Positions 22,092-34,911 are shown, counted from the stretch's first letter. The stretch is 64,000 nucleotides of DNA from Pyrenochaeta sp. MPI-SDFR-AT-0127 (GCA_020747015.1 JAGTJM010000015.1:62001-126000), one strand, 5' to 3'. Translations and numbers: made by a program. Notes: generated from the letters alone by a model not told the origin.

Positions 22092-23317
22092 CGTAGGCGG
22101 TTCTTTCTTTGTCGTTGTTGACGTGATTCTTGTAAACTTTGAGCTGTTGGCCGGAGCTTGACCGAGAAATCCCTGATTGGCTTATTTCTTGCTCAGCGAC
22201 TTTACTTCCTACTCAGGAATGCATGCAAAAGCAGATACATGAGTCTCTACACTTGGTGGCTTTCTCTTGCAGATTGATTTTCCGTTGGTAAGCGGCTCAA
22301 ATTGCGCCATCGTGTCCTAATCTCATCTAAGTTACAGCTCCGAAGCACCACTTCTTCGTGAGTAGCGAGTTTCCGCATCGCAACTCAAACTGGTTTGAAT
22401 AGATCTCTCTCTCTCTCTCTCTTGATCCTGAAAACAAGGCGTCTGAATTACATATCTCCATGTTCTCCTTCAGTTCGCGCTTAAATTCCCTTTTGATTTT
22501 GCGCATATATCCCGCCTTTCTGTGGGCCACGAGCGCAACAACCAAAATCTACAAGATCCTGCACCGCAACAACATTCAATTGTGCGTACATCTTTAGTCT
22601 ACGGTGCTTGCCTGGCTCTAAATAGCTTTGGATCTCTGTAGAATTCTCTCTTGTTCTGTTTCTCACCTCAAAGTTGAAATTCTGAGGTGAGCAGTTCATC
22701 AGCAATTTGCCGAGAACTCGACAGCCACATTGACAGCGCATGGCACCTCTGCGGACAAGATCATATGTTCGAGACCAATGTAGATCAATGTAATTAATGT
22801 GTCTCCAGAAGGGTCTTTAAGTAGCATGCCACAGTTGTGTTTGCAGACAAGAGTACACCATCATGGATACTGAGGTAAATTAAATGTATCTATCAGCATC
22901 ACATGGTAAGGAACTTGGCAGAATGTTTTGAAATGTTAAGACTATGCTCTCATTAACTCATACACGTCATGAAGATCTCCACAGCCAGACGCCGCAGGAC
23001 GAAACAAGACCAAAGTAAGCAATGCAGAGCACAAGAACAGGAGTTGACAGGAAGAAAACATGAGAAGAGACAGGCAAAAGCACCCATACGCCCCTTGACA
23101 CCCAATCAGCAGAATTTCCAGCACCATATTCACACAAAGTAACCCAAAAACGCCTATCCGCAGACGACATATGTAGCGCCGAGCCATAGGCATCGGAGTC
23201 GATGATGAAAAGGTAAGACGAGATAGTGAAGAGATGAACGTGATGATCCCAATGCGCCTTGCATGCCTGAACACCCACGATGCAGATGATGATCAGAAAT
23301 CAGGTTCCGGAATGGCG
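22092..23317. other. intergenic between methionine sulfoxide reductase and CDC14
   Basis: Upstream sequence of the reductase gene and 3' flank of CDC14. It contains a (CT)n run at 22404-22422 and AT-rich stretches. Overlapping minus-strand frames of 103-110 codons at 22942-23278 end near the CDC14 stop and lack recognisable domains; I regard them as chance. Confidence 0.4.
22404..22422. repeat. (CT)n microsatellite
   Basis: Nine to ten uninterrupted CT units lie about 320 bp upstream of the reductase start codon, reading as GA repeats on the coding strand. Confidence 0.85.
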
Positions 23318-25355
23318 CTACGATTTCGGGCGGCTCATTGAGTTGCCAACACTTCCAACACGTCCACTCGTCTTTCGTACACCGGTTTTGCCCTCAGTAC
23401 TTCGCCGTGCAGGGCTAGATCGGATCTTGCCCATGCTGATCGTTCCATTTCCGCTACCACTTTTCTCCTTTGGCGTCTTTGGTCGTGCACCTGTCGGGGC
23501 GGTATTTTCGAGGTCGCTCTCGTCACCGAAGCCAAACGAAGTGTGTGTTACAGAGGTCTGTACGACTGACGTAGTGCTGAATGCACGTCGCTGTTTATCC
23601 TTTGCCATAGGTGAACGCGCAGGCGAGCGAGATGAGGTTTTCCGAGCAATCTGGCGCAAGTGATACTCTTCATCGGACTCTCCCTCAAAGCGAGTGATCT
23701 CAGCCCGGACCTCAGTGTGTGATTTGCTGAACGGCTCGTTCTCGTCAATCCGTTGTGGGGATTGTCGCGTGCTGGTACCATAAAGCTTGCTAGTCTTTCG
23801 AGGTTGGCCAGGTGTTGGCGCTGGCAGATTATCCTCTTGGACACCAATATTCGAGTGGCCGGTGTTGCTCCGTTCGTTTTGTTCAATCTCACCGAGCGCG
23901 GAGCGCTTTTGCGATCCGTTCGGAGGAGTGAAGGTTTGTCCGTTGCTTGCAAGACGCTGCTTATGAGGAGACTTCGTCGGCGTAGAAGGCATGGCCTCCG
24001 CATACTTGGCCTTCATCGTATCCTCGTGCCACCACTCGCGGAAAGTGGATTGATTGAGGTGAAGCCAGTGCTGCTGAGGGCCGACCACCATTCCAGGGCG
24101 CATGAAGCGCATGTACGCAATAATCTCATTGGCGGTAAAGCCATGCTTGTATATCAGATAAGCCCCAATAAGGCAGCCAGTGCGGCCTAGTCCAGCTTTG
24201 CAGTGAACTGCAATGCCCTTCTTGCGCACCGTGATCATCTCATGCGCAAGATTGATGAACTTCCGCACCAGGGATAGGGGCGGGCAGGTTCCATCATCGA
24301 AGATCATGTTTAGGTGCTGGATACCAAGCTTGGTGAAGTATGAGGAGGAGTACAGCTCCGAGTTCAATCGAACCACGAGACCAACATTTCGCGCACAAAA
24401 GTGAGAGAGGACGTTTTTGAAAGGTCCAGGAAGCCCGGATCGCTGAACTTCGGCAATGTTTGAAGGAAGCGTCGAGTACATTGGAGACGTTGTTGGGATC
24501 TCGTGGGTTGGTTGCTGCTGTGGTGATGCGAAGGCTAGAAAGTTGGGCGTAACCCAGTTGAAGTCTCCCATGTCAACGCGCTCAAACTTCTCGTATCTGA
24601 GGTGGTTAGCAATAATCGTAAGAAGGCGCATGGAAAGCCTACTCTTCCAGACTGAAGTCCTTGAGTCCACAAAGACCTTCTTCCTTTGCTTTCCACACTC
24701 CGTAGATGACATCTTGGATGTTCAATACGTAGTCTGCCTGACTGTAGCCTGCGTCGCGAAAGGGCATGCAGGGCGGATCCATCTGAGCGATGGGGGCCAG
24801 CGCAAGATGAGGTGGCCACGACTGGATGAGTACCATGTAGCATGCTAGAATGCAAGCAGCGTTTGCGCGACCTATGTATGTCAACAAATGCTCACACAAG
24901 TCATTCCGTGGAGATGGTCTTACTCCTCGAGTCGGCATTGCTCCAGAAGACTACTGCCCTATCCTCATTCGCTGGGTCACCTAACACCTCGTGGAGCTGC
25001 ACGGCGAATCGGTACAGGTGACCAATGTGGAGCGGGCCAAAGTCGCCGTGAAAGGCGTTATATAGCAGTGTCTTGTCGATGCTAAAATACACTGGCGGGT
25101 GCGCTTTGGATCCAGCCGCAGTAGGACCAGCTTGCGCCCTCGACGATCGCTTCGACGGCGATTGGCTCTGTTTTGGGTAGGGGAATGGGGTAGTCGCATC
25201 GGGCGCGTGGGTGTACGACGCTAGGTAAAGTCGATCCTGGATATACTAAGGAGGGCATTTGTGTTAGAATGGAATTCGTTGTTGCATTGTTATTGTTGTT
25301 GTTTTGGTCATACCTCGATGACCTGCCCGTAGCTGGTAGTGGTGGCGCGAGGCAT
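23318..25355 (-). CDS. CDC14: dual-specificity phosphatase Cdc14
   Basis: Four exons (25314-25355, 24924-25245, 24643-24871, 23318-24596) joined over introns of 68, 52 and 46 nt give 623 residues. The N-terminal half (about 15-200) is the non-catalytic DSP-like domain with YFSIDKTLLYNAFHGDFGPL. The catalytic domain follows, with the signature HCKAGLGRTG and nucleophile Cys330. The WPHLALAP-type and DFNWVTPNFLAFASP segments are typical of Cdc14. The C-terminal 200 residues are Ser/Pro/Arg-rich and disordered, with candidate nuclear localisation and Cdk sites. Cdc14 dephosphorylates Cdk substrates for mitotic exit, cytokinesis and septation, moving between nucleolus, spindle and septum. The third intron uses a slightly weak GTAGGC donor. 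The gene is divergent from the SET-domain gene. Confidence 0.94.
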
Positions 25356-26137
25356 TTTGGCTACTCGCTGGTGCGCAGACATGTATCAGAAGGTGCGACT
25401 GTAATCGTAAAGCTTCAGTCGAGGAAAGATCGACCGACAGTTGCGATATGTTGGCGACAGATGGGCAACTTCAGATGAAAGCAGCCAGCTGAGGCGGTGC
25501 GCGCAAGCAAGGTTGGGTGTCGTCAGGGAGCAGTTGGCGTAAGAGCCGTGTGCTTGTCTTGCGGCGGTCTTGATAAGGAATAGCAGTAAAGATGTGAGTC
25601 GTGCGGATGGTGGAGGAGCGAGCCTTAAAGATGTCTTGAAGTGTTGTTGTTCCAATGTTTACATATATTAGAGCACGGGCCGGGCCTTAGCTCGGTTTCG
25701 GACCACGACAACGCCACACACAACAACATTGGAACCCCTTCAGCGAGGCTGGTCAAAGCGCATCACAACACGGCTCGAGGTGAGGTTGTCCTGGTTTCTT
25801 GACTCATTGTTGTTTGTTTGCATATTGATGTGCAGCTAGACATTCGCCATATACCACACATTGCTCCTCAATCTGCAGCACAGCCGGCTTGGTGACCACC
25901 TTTGATATCATCTCGACCTAGACACTACAGGTTGGTGTTGACCGCATGACCTCACAGGGTCTAAGATAGCTCTCGGCAACTTGCATTGATCCATCTTGTA
26001 TCTATCGCGATCGTGCATGACACCCGATTAGCTGGTCGTATTGCACTTGTGCACCTGTCCTTTTGCCTCATCAACGTTCCATCTCCGCTTGATGCGGTTA
26101 TTCTTGACACTAATACCATACACCCCTTGGAAGCAGG
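25356..26137. promoter_or_regulatory. divergent promoter region between CDC14 and the SET-domain gene
   Basis: A 782-bp region between two start codons pointing away from each other. The TTGTTG repeats near 25280-25310 lie in CDC14 intron 1, just outside. No defined factor site is called. Confidence 0.4.
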
Positions 26138-28105
26138 ATGATTAGAAGAGGTAGGACGGAAGGGTGGTTGAAGGAGCCAATTGACGCACTGCCAACGTGG
26201 GCGGCTTTCCATGGAGTCACTTTCAACGGCGTCAAGGTGGGCCCTCTTCCAGGTTTCGAAGACAGGGGCTCGACCATCATTGCAGACCGTGAGCTCCAAG
26301 GTGGCAAAGTTGAGGCCCTCCTCGTTGTCCCAAAAGAGTTGATCATCTCTCGCGAGAACATTGACCTGTTTGCCAAAGCAGACCGACACCTACGAGAGTT
26401 GCTTGAGGCAATTGGAGAATTTGGAAGAGTGTGATAGACCTCTCAAGAGTAAAGAGCAATACAGTTGCTGACTTGCTCGGCAGACTACGAGAGGTGCTGT
26501 ACTTACATTTTTGTTACTACAGGCCACCATATGCTGTCCAGAAATCAAGGACATTGGTGTCTTGAACCCTCTTACGGAGTACATCAAATTCTTGCCAGAT
26601 GAGCTTCTCCCAATATTTTGGGGTGAAGATGAGCAAGAGCTTCTCACGGGAACAACATTAGCACCTGCAGTGCGTGCAAAGCTCAACAGCCTTTTACGCG
26701 AGTTCGAAATGATACGAACTGCCACAGAGTCCATCAACTGGTGTGCAAAGTACTGGTGGGATGAAGATACGGGAATGGTTACCTTCGACGATTGGATGCG
26801 CGTTGATGCCATGTACAGGTCCAGAGCACTCGAATTTCCAGGCGCTGGCGACTGTACGTAACCCCTCCGAAAATGTGGTAGACGATCTCGAGTATGTAGC
26901 CTGGGGTAGTTCGTGCGACTTTCAAGGTTTATTTGACATACTGAAAGCACCCAACTTACTCCAGGTGTATGTTCTAGAGACTTGTGCTTTACCCCTCCCA
27001 CTTCCAGTCACAACAATTCTGCTTTACATTGCAAATCAACTTGCTAATTGAGTCTTCATCTTAAGGTATGATGCCTTGCGTTGATATGGCGAATCACGCA
27101 TCAGGGCACGCGACGGCCGCACTTTACGAAACTGATGACAACGGAAACGGGTTACTTCTACTTCGAGAGGGCAAGCAGATCAGCCAGGGCGGTGAGATCA
27201 CCATCACGTAGGTCAATACCTTCACTCCTGTGGTGCATGCTTTGATAGAATTAGATATGGAGATGACAAAGGTGCATGCGAGAACATCTTTTCATATGGC
27301 TTTCTCGAAGACGCAGTAACTTCTGCTAAAGTCATGTTCCTTGATATTGATATTCCGGACGATGACCCATTGCGGCCAGCGAAGATTTTCGTATCCACGG
27401 CAGCACCAGGCTTCCGCATTTTCGACGAAGGGAATGACATTGGTTGGGAAAGCGACTTCATCTGGCTCGTAGTAATCAACGAAGAGGACGGACTGGATTT
27501 CAAGATCAGGCAGACTATAGACGGTAAAAGAGAAATCCAAGCTTTCTGGAAAGACCGAGAATTGGACACTTCGAAGTTGCGGGAATACATTGAAGAGGAT
27601 CCGGCTTGGGATGTTTTTCAGCTACGCGCAACGGTACTCTTGCAGCAGCGAGTTGAGGTGCAGATAGAAATGCTCCAAGGGACGCAAGGCGTCAAGCCCG
27701 AGGTATCGACGCGTAGTACTCCGCGGACACTTGCGGAACGACTCCGAAGTTTGGAACTAGAAATGCTAGAGCGTGCGGTATCCACACTTGACAGCCAGGT
27801 AAGAAAGTTACATCTCCTTGTGCCCCGCACTATTACTCCAAGAGAAATATAGCACATGACATAAGATAAATTACTGTAGGATGGCCAGCTAGGCCAAGGA
27901 CCTGGTGCTGCCGAACCAAAGATTGAGACAAGCGCTTGGTAGACTAAACATAAGCTTAGCAGCCCGTCACCTGCTTATTGGAAAACTTGATCACTCGTAC
28001 TAACGATATGGATAGAAATCAAGACTCTTCGAATCGGAGGCGGTCCAACAATACCTGGGCATGGCAGGAGGCAACGAAGAAGATGAAGAGATCGATTTTA
28101 GTTGA
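26138..28105 (+). CDS. SET-domain protein lysine methyltransferase (EFM1/SETD-like)
   Basis: Five exons, 26138-26428, 26484-26853, 27066-27207, 27255-27798 and 28016-28105, give 478 residues with consistent phases. The SET core is split by a large insert, as in Rubisco-LSMT-type enzymes. An N-terminal GPLPGFEDRGSTIIADREL segment, the CVDMANHASG motif and the TYGDDKGACENIFSYGF block form the S-adenosylmethionine and lysine pockets. A helical substrate-binding-like domain follows. Fungal relatives such as yeast Efm1 methylate translation elongation factor 1A; the substrate here is unknown. Two introns are unusually long (212 and 217 nt) while the others are 55 and 47. The last intron holds an alternative in-frame 3' exon (27880-27942). 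The final exon ends in the acidic tail NEEDEEIDFS. Confidence 0.88.
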
Positions 28106-29228
28106 GAGCCGATGGCCCCACTTCGATATATCTGGACCTGTTGTGGGCCCCATATTCAGAAGGCGGCGGTCGAAGACAGAGTCATATAATCCGTGGAACA
28201 GTTCAATCTATGTTTTCGGGGCGGGACCGACAGCTGATGGGAGCATCCGGCAAGCAGCGCGTCTATCATGGAAGATCAATGGAAGAATGGGCTCTTCAAC
28301 ATGCATTCGGTGTATCCTCACGCTTCCAATGTATATATTGGTTTAGAAATGGGCAATTCTACCATTATCAGCCAGTCACGCGCCCCACGTTGAGGCGCAT
28401 GTGGCAAGACTGAGAGTGCGACTTCGATCTTTTGATAGATTTCGGACGGGGCATGTGCAGCTACATAAATGCTGTGGTATATAGCCAGACGGCTCGCACG
28501 GCCGCGCTCCCGAATCAGCCAGTACTGGTGGAAGTGTTTACACACTCAGCGATATGCGCAGGGACATGTACAACAGTAATCAGTGAGATTCAAAGCCCAT
28601 CAACAGACAGTTTTGATAGAGTCGAAGAGAGCTTTTCCGCAATATTGCCGTCTTGGCTTCGAAGGTGGCTGTCGAGCATTGCCCAGCGTTGGGTCTTCCT
28701 GGTCAATAGGTGCAGGGTGGGTCGTGTAAGATGACAGAAAGTGGTTTCATGGCAACCGGATCTGCAATCTCCTTTCTCCAGCTTTCTGGAAGATTGGCAG
28801 AGAGGCGCTAGACTGCACTGGAGCTAGCAATGATTTGCTTTGAGCCTGTGGGGAGATGACAATCCGGTGTGGCATGTAGAGTGTATGTGCGAGGAGCAGT
28901 CATACGAACAGCAGACAGGAACCAGCCGCTTGGCGAATGGTAGGGCAGCGGGCGATGCTCGTGCAGACAACTTGGGTTCTGCTAAGTGCTAGCTGCTGAG
29001 AGGCCAATATTCGATCACTGTACAGGGCTCAGAGGCGCGTTGAGACATGGGCCCAGCAATCAAGAGATTCGGGCCGGCCTCGATTGCGCCAGGCGCAACA
29101 GTCGTGCGCGGTGAGCCACTGCACCCCGCAAGAGCATTCATGGAGGGCTCGTCGGACAGCGGGCTGGAATCGCAGTTGCTGATGGCTTGACAAGCGGCGC
29201 CGAAGGCAGTCTGACAAGCAGGACCACC
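28106..29228. other. intergenic region upstream of facB
   Basis: 3' flank of the SET-domain gene and distal promoter of facB. Frames of about 100-148 codons occur on both strands but have no recognisable domains, and the two largest overlap on the same strand in different frames. Confidence 0.4.
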
Positions 29229-29400
29229 CCCCGCCTGATGATCGCATGCTATGTTGGGGATTAGTGGCGAGGCGTGGACGAAAAAGCATCGGCGACGAGT
29301 GGGCTGCTCGTTCCTTCCAAGCTTGGATGGCGCCTGCCAGGATGCCAAATCCCCGCAAGCCGCCCACACAAAGAGTGACGACCCCCGGCAGTGACCCCGG
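29229..29400. promoter_or_regulatory. cluster of four CreA-type (SYGGRG) sites upstream of facB
   Basis: On the reverse strand the consensus SYGGRG occurs four times: 29229-29234 and 29351-29356 (GCGGGG), and 29383-29388 and 29395-29400 (CCGGGG). They lie about 325 to 500 bp before the facB start codon. CreA binds this motif to mediate carbon catabolite repression, and Aspergillus facB is CreA-regulated. The sites are seen in the sequence; binding is inferred. The motif is short and a C-rich leader raises chance matches. Confidence 0.5.
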
Positions 29401-29725
29401 ATCCACTAAAACTAGGGCAAACATGGAGCTTACATCTGCCCCAGCCCGTCCCATTCTTCCGCACACCCTTTTCACTCGTGGATCCTAATGCACCCGCCCT
29501 GCCCGTGTCTATTCAACTGCTGCGACACCGTTGCAACTGACACCACTGCTCCAGCCCTCACACATACGTTGCGAATATCCCCAATCGTCGCCACGAGGAC
29601 ACTGAATTTTCGCATACCGGACATCCGGATGGTGACAGGACGTGTCACGACCTGTCAGTCATAGCCTTCAGGGCCCGAAACCACCAGTACCGCAAAGTCG
29701 ACTACGCGAGAAATACACCGCCACA

Positions 29726-32531
29726 ATGCCTGGAATTCTGCCTATGAAGGTCATCAAAGTCGGCACAAGCTGCCAGTCCCGCATCGCCCAGGCGTGCGAC
29801 CGATGTCGCTCCAAGAAGATACGGTGCGACGGCATCCGCCCGAGCTGTACGCAATGCACAAACGTCGGCTTCGAGTGCAAAACCAGCGACAAGCTCAGCC
29901 GCCGCGCCTTCCCAAGAGGTTACACAGAGTCGCTAGAAGAGCGAGTACGGCTGTTGGAAGGAGAGGTGCGCGAGTTGAAGGAGCTACTCGACGAGAAGGA
30001 TGAGAAGATTGACATGCTTTCGCGCATTCACTCGCACTCTCCAGCGGCACCAGCTATAAGACGGCCCTCAATACAGTCACCCATGTCCTCAGAAGCACGA
30101 GAGGAATCGCAAGAAAAAGACGACACGTTTAGAGTGCAACAGTCACCACTTCTACTTGACGACGCGAATCACGACTCCTACTTTGTAGGCAGTTCGAGCG
30201 GACGAACGCTCGTTGGTATGATTCTCTTTTCCTACATTATTCACGCTGAAACAGCTAACGTCTAGCAGAGTCATTCAAACAAAAAGCCCAAGAATCTGGC
30301 AGGCTATCTACCGACATTAGCTCCAGCGCATTCTTCGGTGCAGGAGCCAAAGCATCTGCGCTCAATGGTCCTAAGCGGATCGTCTCCTTCAAGGCTCCTC
30401 CTCGCCTGGTCTCTGATCAGATGATCAACATCTTCTTCCAAGAGTGGGCGCCGCTTTTCCCGGTTCTGCATCGTCCAACCTTCCTGTCTCTCTACGAAAA
30501 GTATGTCTCCAGCCCGGAGACGATGACTGACAAGAAGTCAATCGCCCAACTCAACCTCGTTTTCGGAATTGCTGCGCTATCAAGTGACGTATGTAACCCC
30601 CACCTTACAACATATACTCTACTAACAATCCACAAGCCACGCGACGGACAAGACGTTGTGTCCTACGAGGCTCAGTGGCAGAGCGCCATGGAGATCTTCT
30701 TGATGGACAATGACGTTGCCACCCTGCAATGCCTTGTCCTCGCCCAGATCTTCTGCCTGCTCAAGGCCGATTATTCTCGGCTACTCAAGTATAAGGGCTT
30801 GGCTATTGGTCTGTCACAACGCCTTGGCTTGCATCAGTCCCAAAAGCGGTTCGCGCTTGGGGCTTTGACCTGTGAGACGCGAAAGAAGGTGTTCTGGTCG
30901 CTATATACCGTTGACTGGTAAGGAGCTCTTTGCCGACCCACTCCCAGCGTATTACTGACACCATCATAGCTTGTCGGCTGCACACCTAGGCCTCCCAAAG
31001 CTTGTCAGGGAGGAAGATGTGCATTGCGAATACCCGGTAGATGCTGATGATGAATACGTCACCGAGAAAGGCTTTCTACCCACTCTTCCGGGCGAGTCCA
31101 CTAAGCTTTCAAGTGCCCTAGCGCTCTTCCGCGTGTCGCGCATTTTGGCCAAAGTGCTTACCGAACTGTATCCGGCCTCAACGTCGCATGACATTTCATT
31201 TCGCACCATGTCATTACTCGCCGATGAATTAGAGGACTGGCAGAAAAACCTCGCTCCCCACCTCAGACTGACTTTCGCACAAGATAAGCCAAGTACCAAC
31301 GTGACCAGCAGTAGATCCCCTGTCCTGGTAAGTTGTATTGGGTACGTTATACATCTTGGATTTGCTAACAAGGAAGTAGTCTTTCGCATATCATCATATC
31401 AGGTCGCTTATCTATCGCCCAGCCGTTGTTGCAAACCTTGGCGACAAGGGCTCTTCGGCTGTGGTAATTGTTGGCGACGCATGCAAGCATATTGTGCAGA
31501 TTGTTGAACTCCTCGATGAGCGTAAGCTCAGTTTCTCGTTCTGCCTCAACCGCAACGAAGTTCTCGTTCAGGCTGGATTTGGCCTCCTTTTCCAGACTCT
31601 CAACCTAGCCCGCGATGGCAAGTTGATCAAGGACAGCAACCGCCTGGTCTGCTCTGTCATGGACATGCTTGAGCGGGGAAATGCTGCCGGCTTCCCTGAA
31701 TTTCGCCGCGTTGGATGCAGCATGGTTGCCGTCCCGCGTGTGGAGCAAATGTCTGCGCCCCCTCTATCACGACACAACTCAGATGGAAACATGGGAGCGC
31801 CAATGGAGACCTTCCGTGCCACTCAGAAGTCGCTCAAGGCCATCGCAGCTCGCTTCTCGCCGAGTTCCATGAAGCCTTCCGGCCAGGAATCCCAGGAGCC
31901 CCGTCGTGCAACCCTTCCTACCATCTCGTCCCACATGGGCATACACGCCAATCCGTCGTCGACAAGCCTGTCCTCGATCCGCTCGGAACCACCAGTCGCT
32001 CGCTCGGAACCAAACCTCAGCCCCATGTCGCATCGCGCCTCCTTCTCCATGCCAAATAAGCATCATCCCAGCCAGACACCCGGTCAACACCAACACCGCA
32101 ACATCGACTACCTGTCCTTCGCCACTGATCCCCTGGCTAGCTATGCCCTCCAAGCCAACCGCGGCATAAAGTCTGAAGTTTCAACGTCCGACTGGGAACG
32201 CCTTCTATCGTCACTCGACAACGGACAGACAAATATTTACGACACCATCTACGGTGGCCCTCCTGCCGATGCTCTTATCGATGTAGCTCCTATTTCCGCC
32301 AGCGAGTCCAATGCCACCTGGTCACCAAATGTCTGGAATTGGGGAAGTGGCAGTGAACAAGCGCCACCGCCACAAAGTGTCCTAAGCTTCAGTGACGAGA
32401 GCCTGACCAGTGGTGAGGAGTTCAGCAGCGGTGCTTACGACTATGGATCTACACCAGAGAGCGATAGACTATATGCTGGCATCATGATTCCGGATATGAG
32501 CACAGGACTCGACAGAAACTTTGGCTTGTAA
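29726..32531 (+). CDS. facB: acetate regulatory transcription factor FacB/Cat8
   Basis: Five exons (29726-30215, 30269-30588, 30637-30917, 30970-31327, 31380-32531) give 866 residues, almost exactly the length of Aspergillus FacB as I recall it. The start MPGILPMKVIKVGTS and the Zn2Cys6 cluster (Cys 24, 27, 34, 41, 44, 51) followed by SDKLSRRAFPRGYTESLEER and a leucine-zipper-like coiled coil (LLEGEVRELKELLDEKDEKI) are characteristic of FacB/AcuB/Cat8. The middle-homology region spans about 205-530, and the C-terminus is an acidic, Ser-rich activation region. FacB switches on acetyl-CoA synthetase, the glyoxylate cycle and gluconeogenesis for growth on acetate or ethanol. Intron 1 ends in a tandem TAGCAG acceptor (exon 2 at 30266 or 30269). 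I chose 30269 because the first AG is very close to the CTAAC branch point. Confidence 0.95.
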
Positions 32532-34911
32532 CAGTATGCACGGTCGACAGAAGACACAGATTACGACGGTATACATAAATCATGACGGAACGATCAGGGT
32601 GTAAATAACGCTGGAATATCTGGAGTTTGGAGTAGCGGAGTTTTCAGGCTTGGACGTGGTCCTGCGGGTTTAAGTCTTTGTTGAATTCCAGGTTCCCTTG
32701 AGATACCACGCCTTTCGCAAGAGCGAGATTTGGCATGTTTGGAGACGGATAAGCAATGGTTTATTGAGGCTCGCTCTTTCGCAATGGACTTTTTATTCTT
32801 ATGGTATATCTCTCGTTTTATTGTTTGTGAAGGGGCACACGGCCTGGCTATATTTTTCTATCAAATGCAATATCTTCTTTCAACAACCTTATGCCCTGAT
32901 CAATTCCACAACAACGTGAGCACCTTCCAAAAAAACACTTTTTTGTTTGTTTACCAACGTCATCTTCAACCCTCTCTTCCACGCCCCGGCCATCTCACCG
33001 ACCCCATAACACCAGGGTCCGAGACGAGGTCTTCCCCAACAATAGACTCCGCTTCTTTGCGTTCATCCGACTCACAACCATGGGGCTTCAATGACGCTAT
33101 CTAGCACCATCTGGCGCTATGCGCCACTCGGCCACCACTAACGCGCGGGAATCTATTCACAAACAGCCCTCTGAAACTCTCTGATCAAAGCCCCCCTCAC
33201 TGGCTCTTCGCTTGCTCTGGGCCTGGCTCTACCGCTACCAATGCACCCCAGATCTTGACAATCACATCGCCAAGCATCGTAGCACCGGATGTGGAGAGCT
33301 CTCCGCCTTTTGCTACGCGAACCAGAAGCGTTTCATTTAGTGTCCGCGGAGTGGGCATCTTCCCACGTAGATGGGGGGGAAATCTACACTACCGGGAATT
33401 GTCCACACGAAAAGTACGCTCATCCTTTCGTTTGGTTTCCAAAGAATGGGGATATACTCCAATGGGAGAGCTGATCTGCATAGTGATACCTTTGTCTTCT
33501 TGCTTTCTTTGCTTTCTCCGTAGGACTCCGATATTCCTCCGCTCTAGATCGCTCACACACCCCAGTACAATTTTATTATTATTTTTTTTCTGCATCATGC
33601 CATCTCCTTCGCTTTTCCTTCTGTATATATACACGCCACATAAACGTTCCCTGCGTATTCCCACGCTACTAGATCAGCTCGTGTCGTATCTTTCCTACAT
33701 GAGTACGATTGCGCCAATGACAGCGCGTCGGTGCAAAGGAAGTTGGGAAGCCACTATCCATTTACGGTTTAGTCTCTCCCAGGGTGGTCTCTTTGAGGTA
33801 TAGCGTAGCAGTTGGCGCACGTGGCGCGTCTGCGGGGTGGGCTTACGCAAGGTTTATGTGATGACGCCGTGGCATCGGTGGCTCTGACACTGGGTGATGT
33901 ATGAGGGATGCTTGTGGAGATCGGATCGGTGCTGGTTTTGTCGAATGAGAAGAGCCAAATGGGAATTTCAACATGGGGAAGAAGGGATCAATTGCATCAG
34001 TCCGCATGGATAATGCAAGTCCATGTGCATTGAGGACGAGAGTGGGTGCGATGGACTCGTCCTGCACAGTAGTTCCAGGACACCTATGCTGGAAGCTGAC
34101 AGGGAGGCCTGGAGAGGGACAGTCATCCTAGAAGCGTCATGTCGTATGTGAGACGTAACGTGTTCCTAACATATGTAATTCAACAGTCAGAGTGCTTTGA
34201 AAACTTCCAGACTTCTACTTTGGCAGATCAGGGTCTGAAAGTCGGTGATGCAAGACGTCACAGTGGCCAACTGTTGGTGAAGTAAAAATTACAGGTGAGA
34301 CATTCTGTCAATCATGCGGATGGTTGGAAGTCATTCGAGATCAGTCATTCGGATTGAGTGTTAGTCTAACTCAAGTGTACCAATCAGAATTGCACAAGTA
34401 GCCCCCTGAAGTGTATCTTCACCTTGACTTAGCGGATCCGCACATTTGGTGTTGAGCACTGGCACGGGGGTCTGGACCTGAAGGGTGCATACACTATCCA
34501 GAATCCGGAGACGTTGAGTTGCGGGGTGTTCTGACTGGTCTGGCGATATATCACGCCATGTCTTCCGCGCAGGGTTGGCGAAGACGCATGTCGGCGCAAT
34601 TCTCGTCGTCCGACCGATGAGGCTCAATAGCATCACAAAACGGGACAATTCGGGGACAAAGCGTATTTGCTGCCTGTTGTAGCAAGGTCCAGGGAAGGCA
34701 AGCGCTAGATGCGGCTCGAGTGAATCTGGATCTGCAGCAAAGCTTCATTTCCGTTGGTATCCGCCCTCGGGGGTATGGTACGAGTTCGGTGGAGTGGAAG
34801 GATTCGTCGAGTATGCGGAAACATGCATCTGGGCATAAGGATCTGAAAGTAACCCGGGGGAATGCTTGCTGGTGCATTCGCCCTGCATACGGCGGCGAAC
34901 ATCGCCACTAT
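32532..34911. other. intergenic region between convergent facB and KTI12
   Basis: A 2.4-kb stretch between two genes that converge. Several frames of 90-180 codons exist on both strands, none with a recognisable domain or splice partner. T-rich runs occur near 33560-33600. Both 3' UTRs must be here, but the interval is long for that alone. Confidence 0.4.

Noticed and set aside
22942..23278. Overlapping 103-110 codon hydrophobic frames near the CDC14 3' end
   Set aside because: They overlap each other in different frames on the same strand and resemble no known protein; likely the CDC14 3' flank.
28102..28413. 103-codon frame after the SET gene
   Set aside because: It starts within the stop of the SET gene, in another frame, and shows no recognisable features. 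The overlapping minus frame is equally long.
33255..33803. 182-codon plus-strand frame
   Set aside because: Composition is Ser/Leu/Phe-rich from a T/C-rich tract, with no domain and no splice partner.
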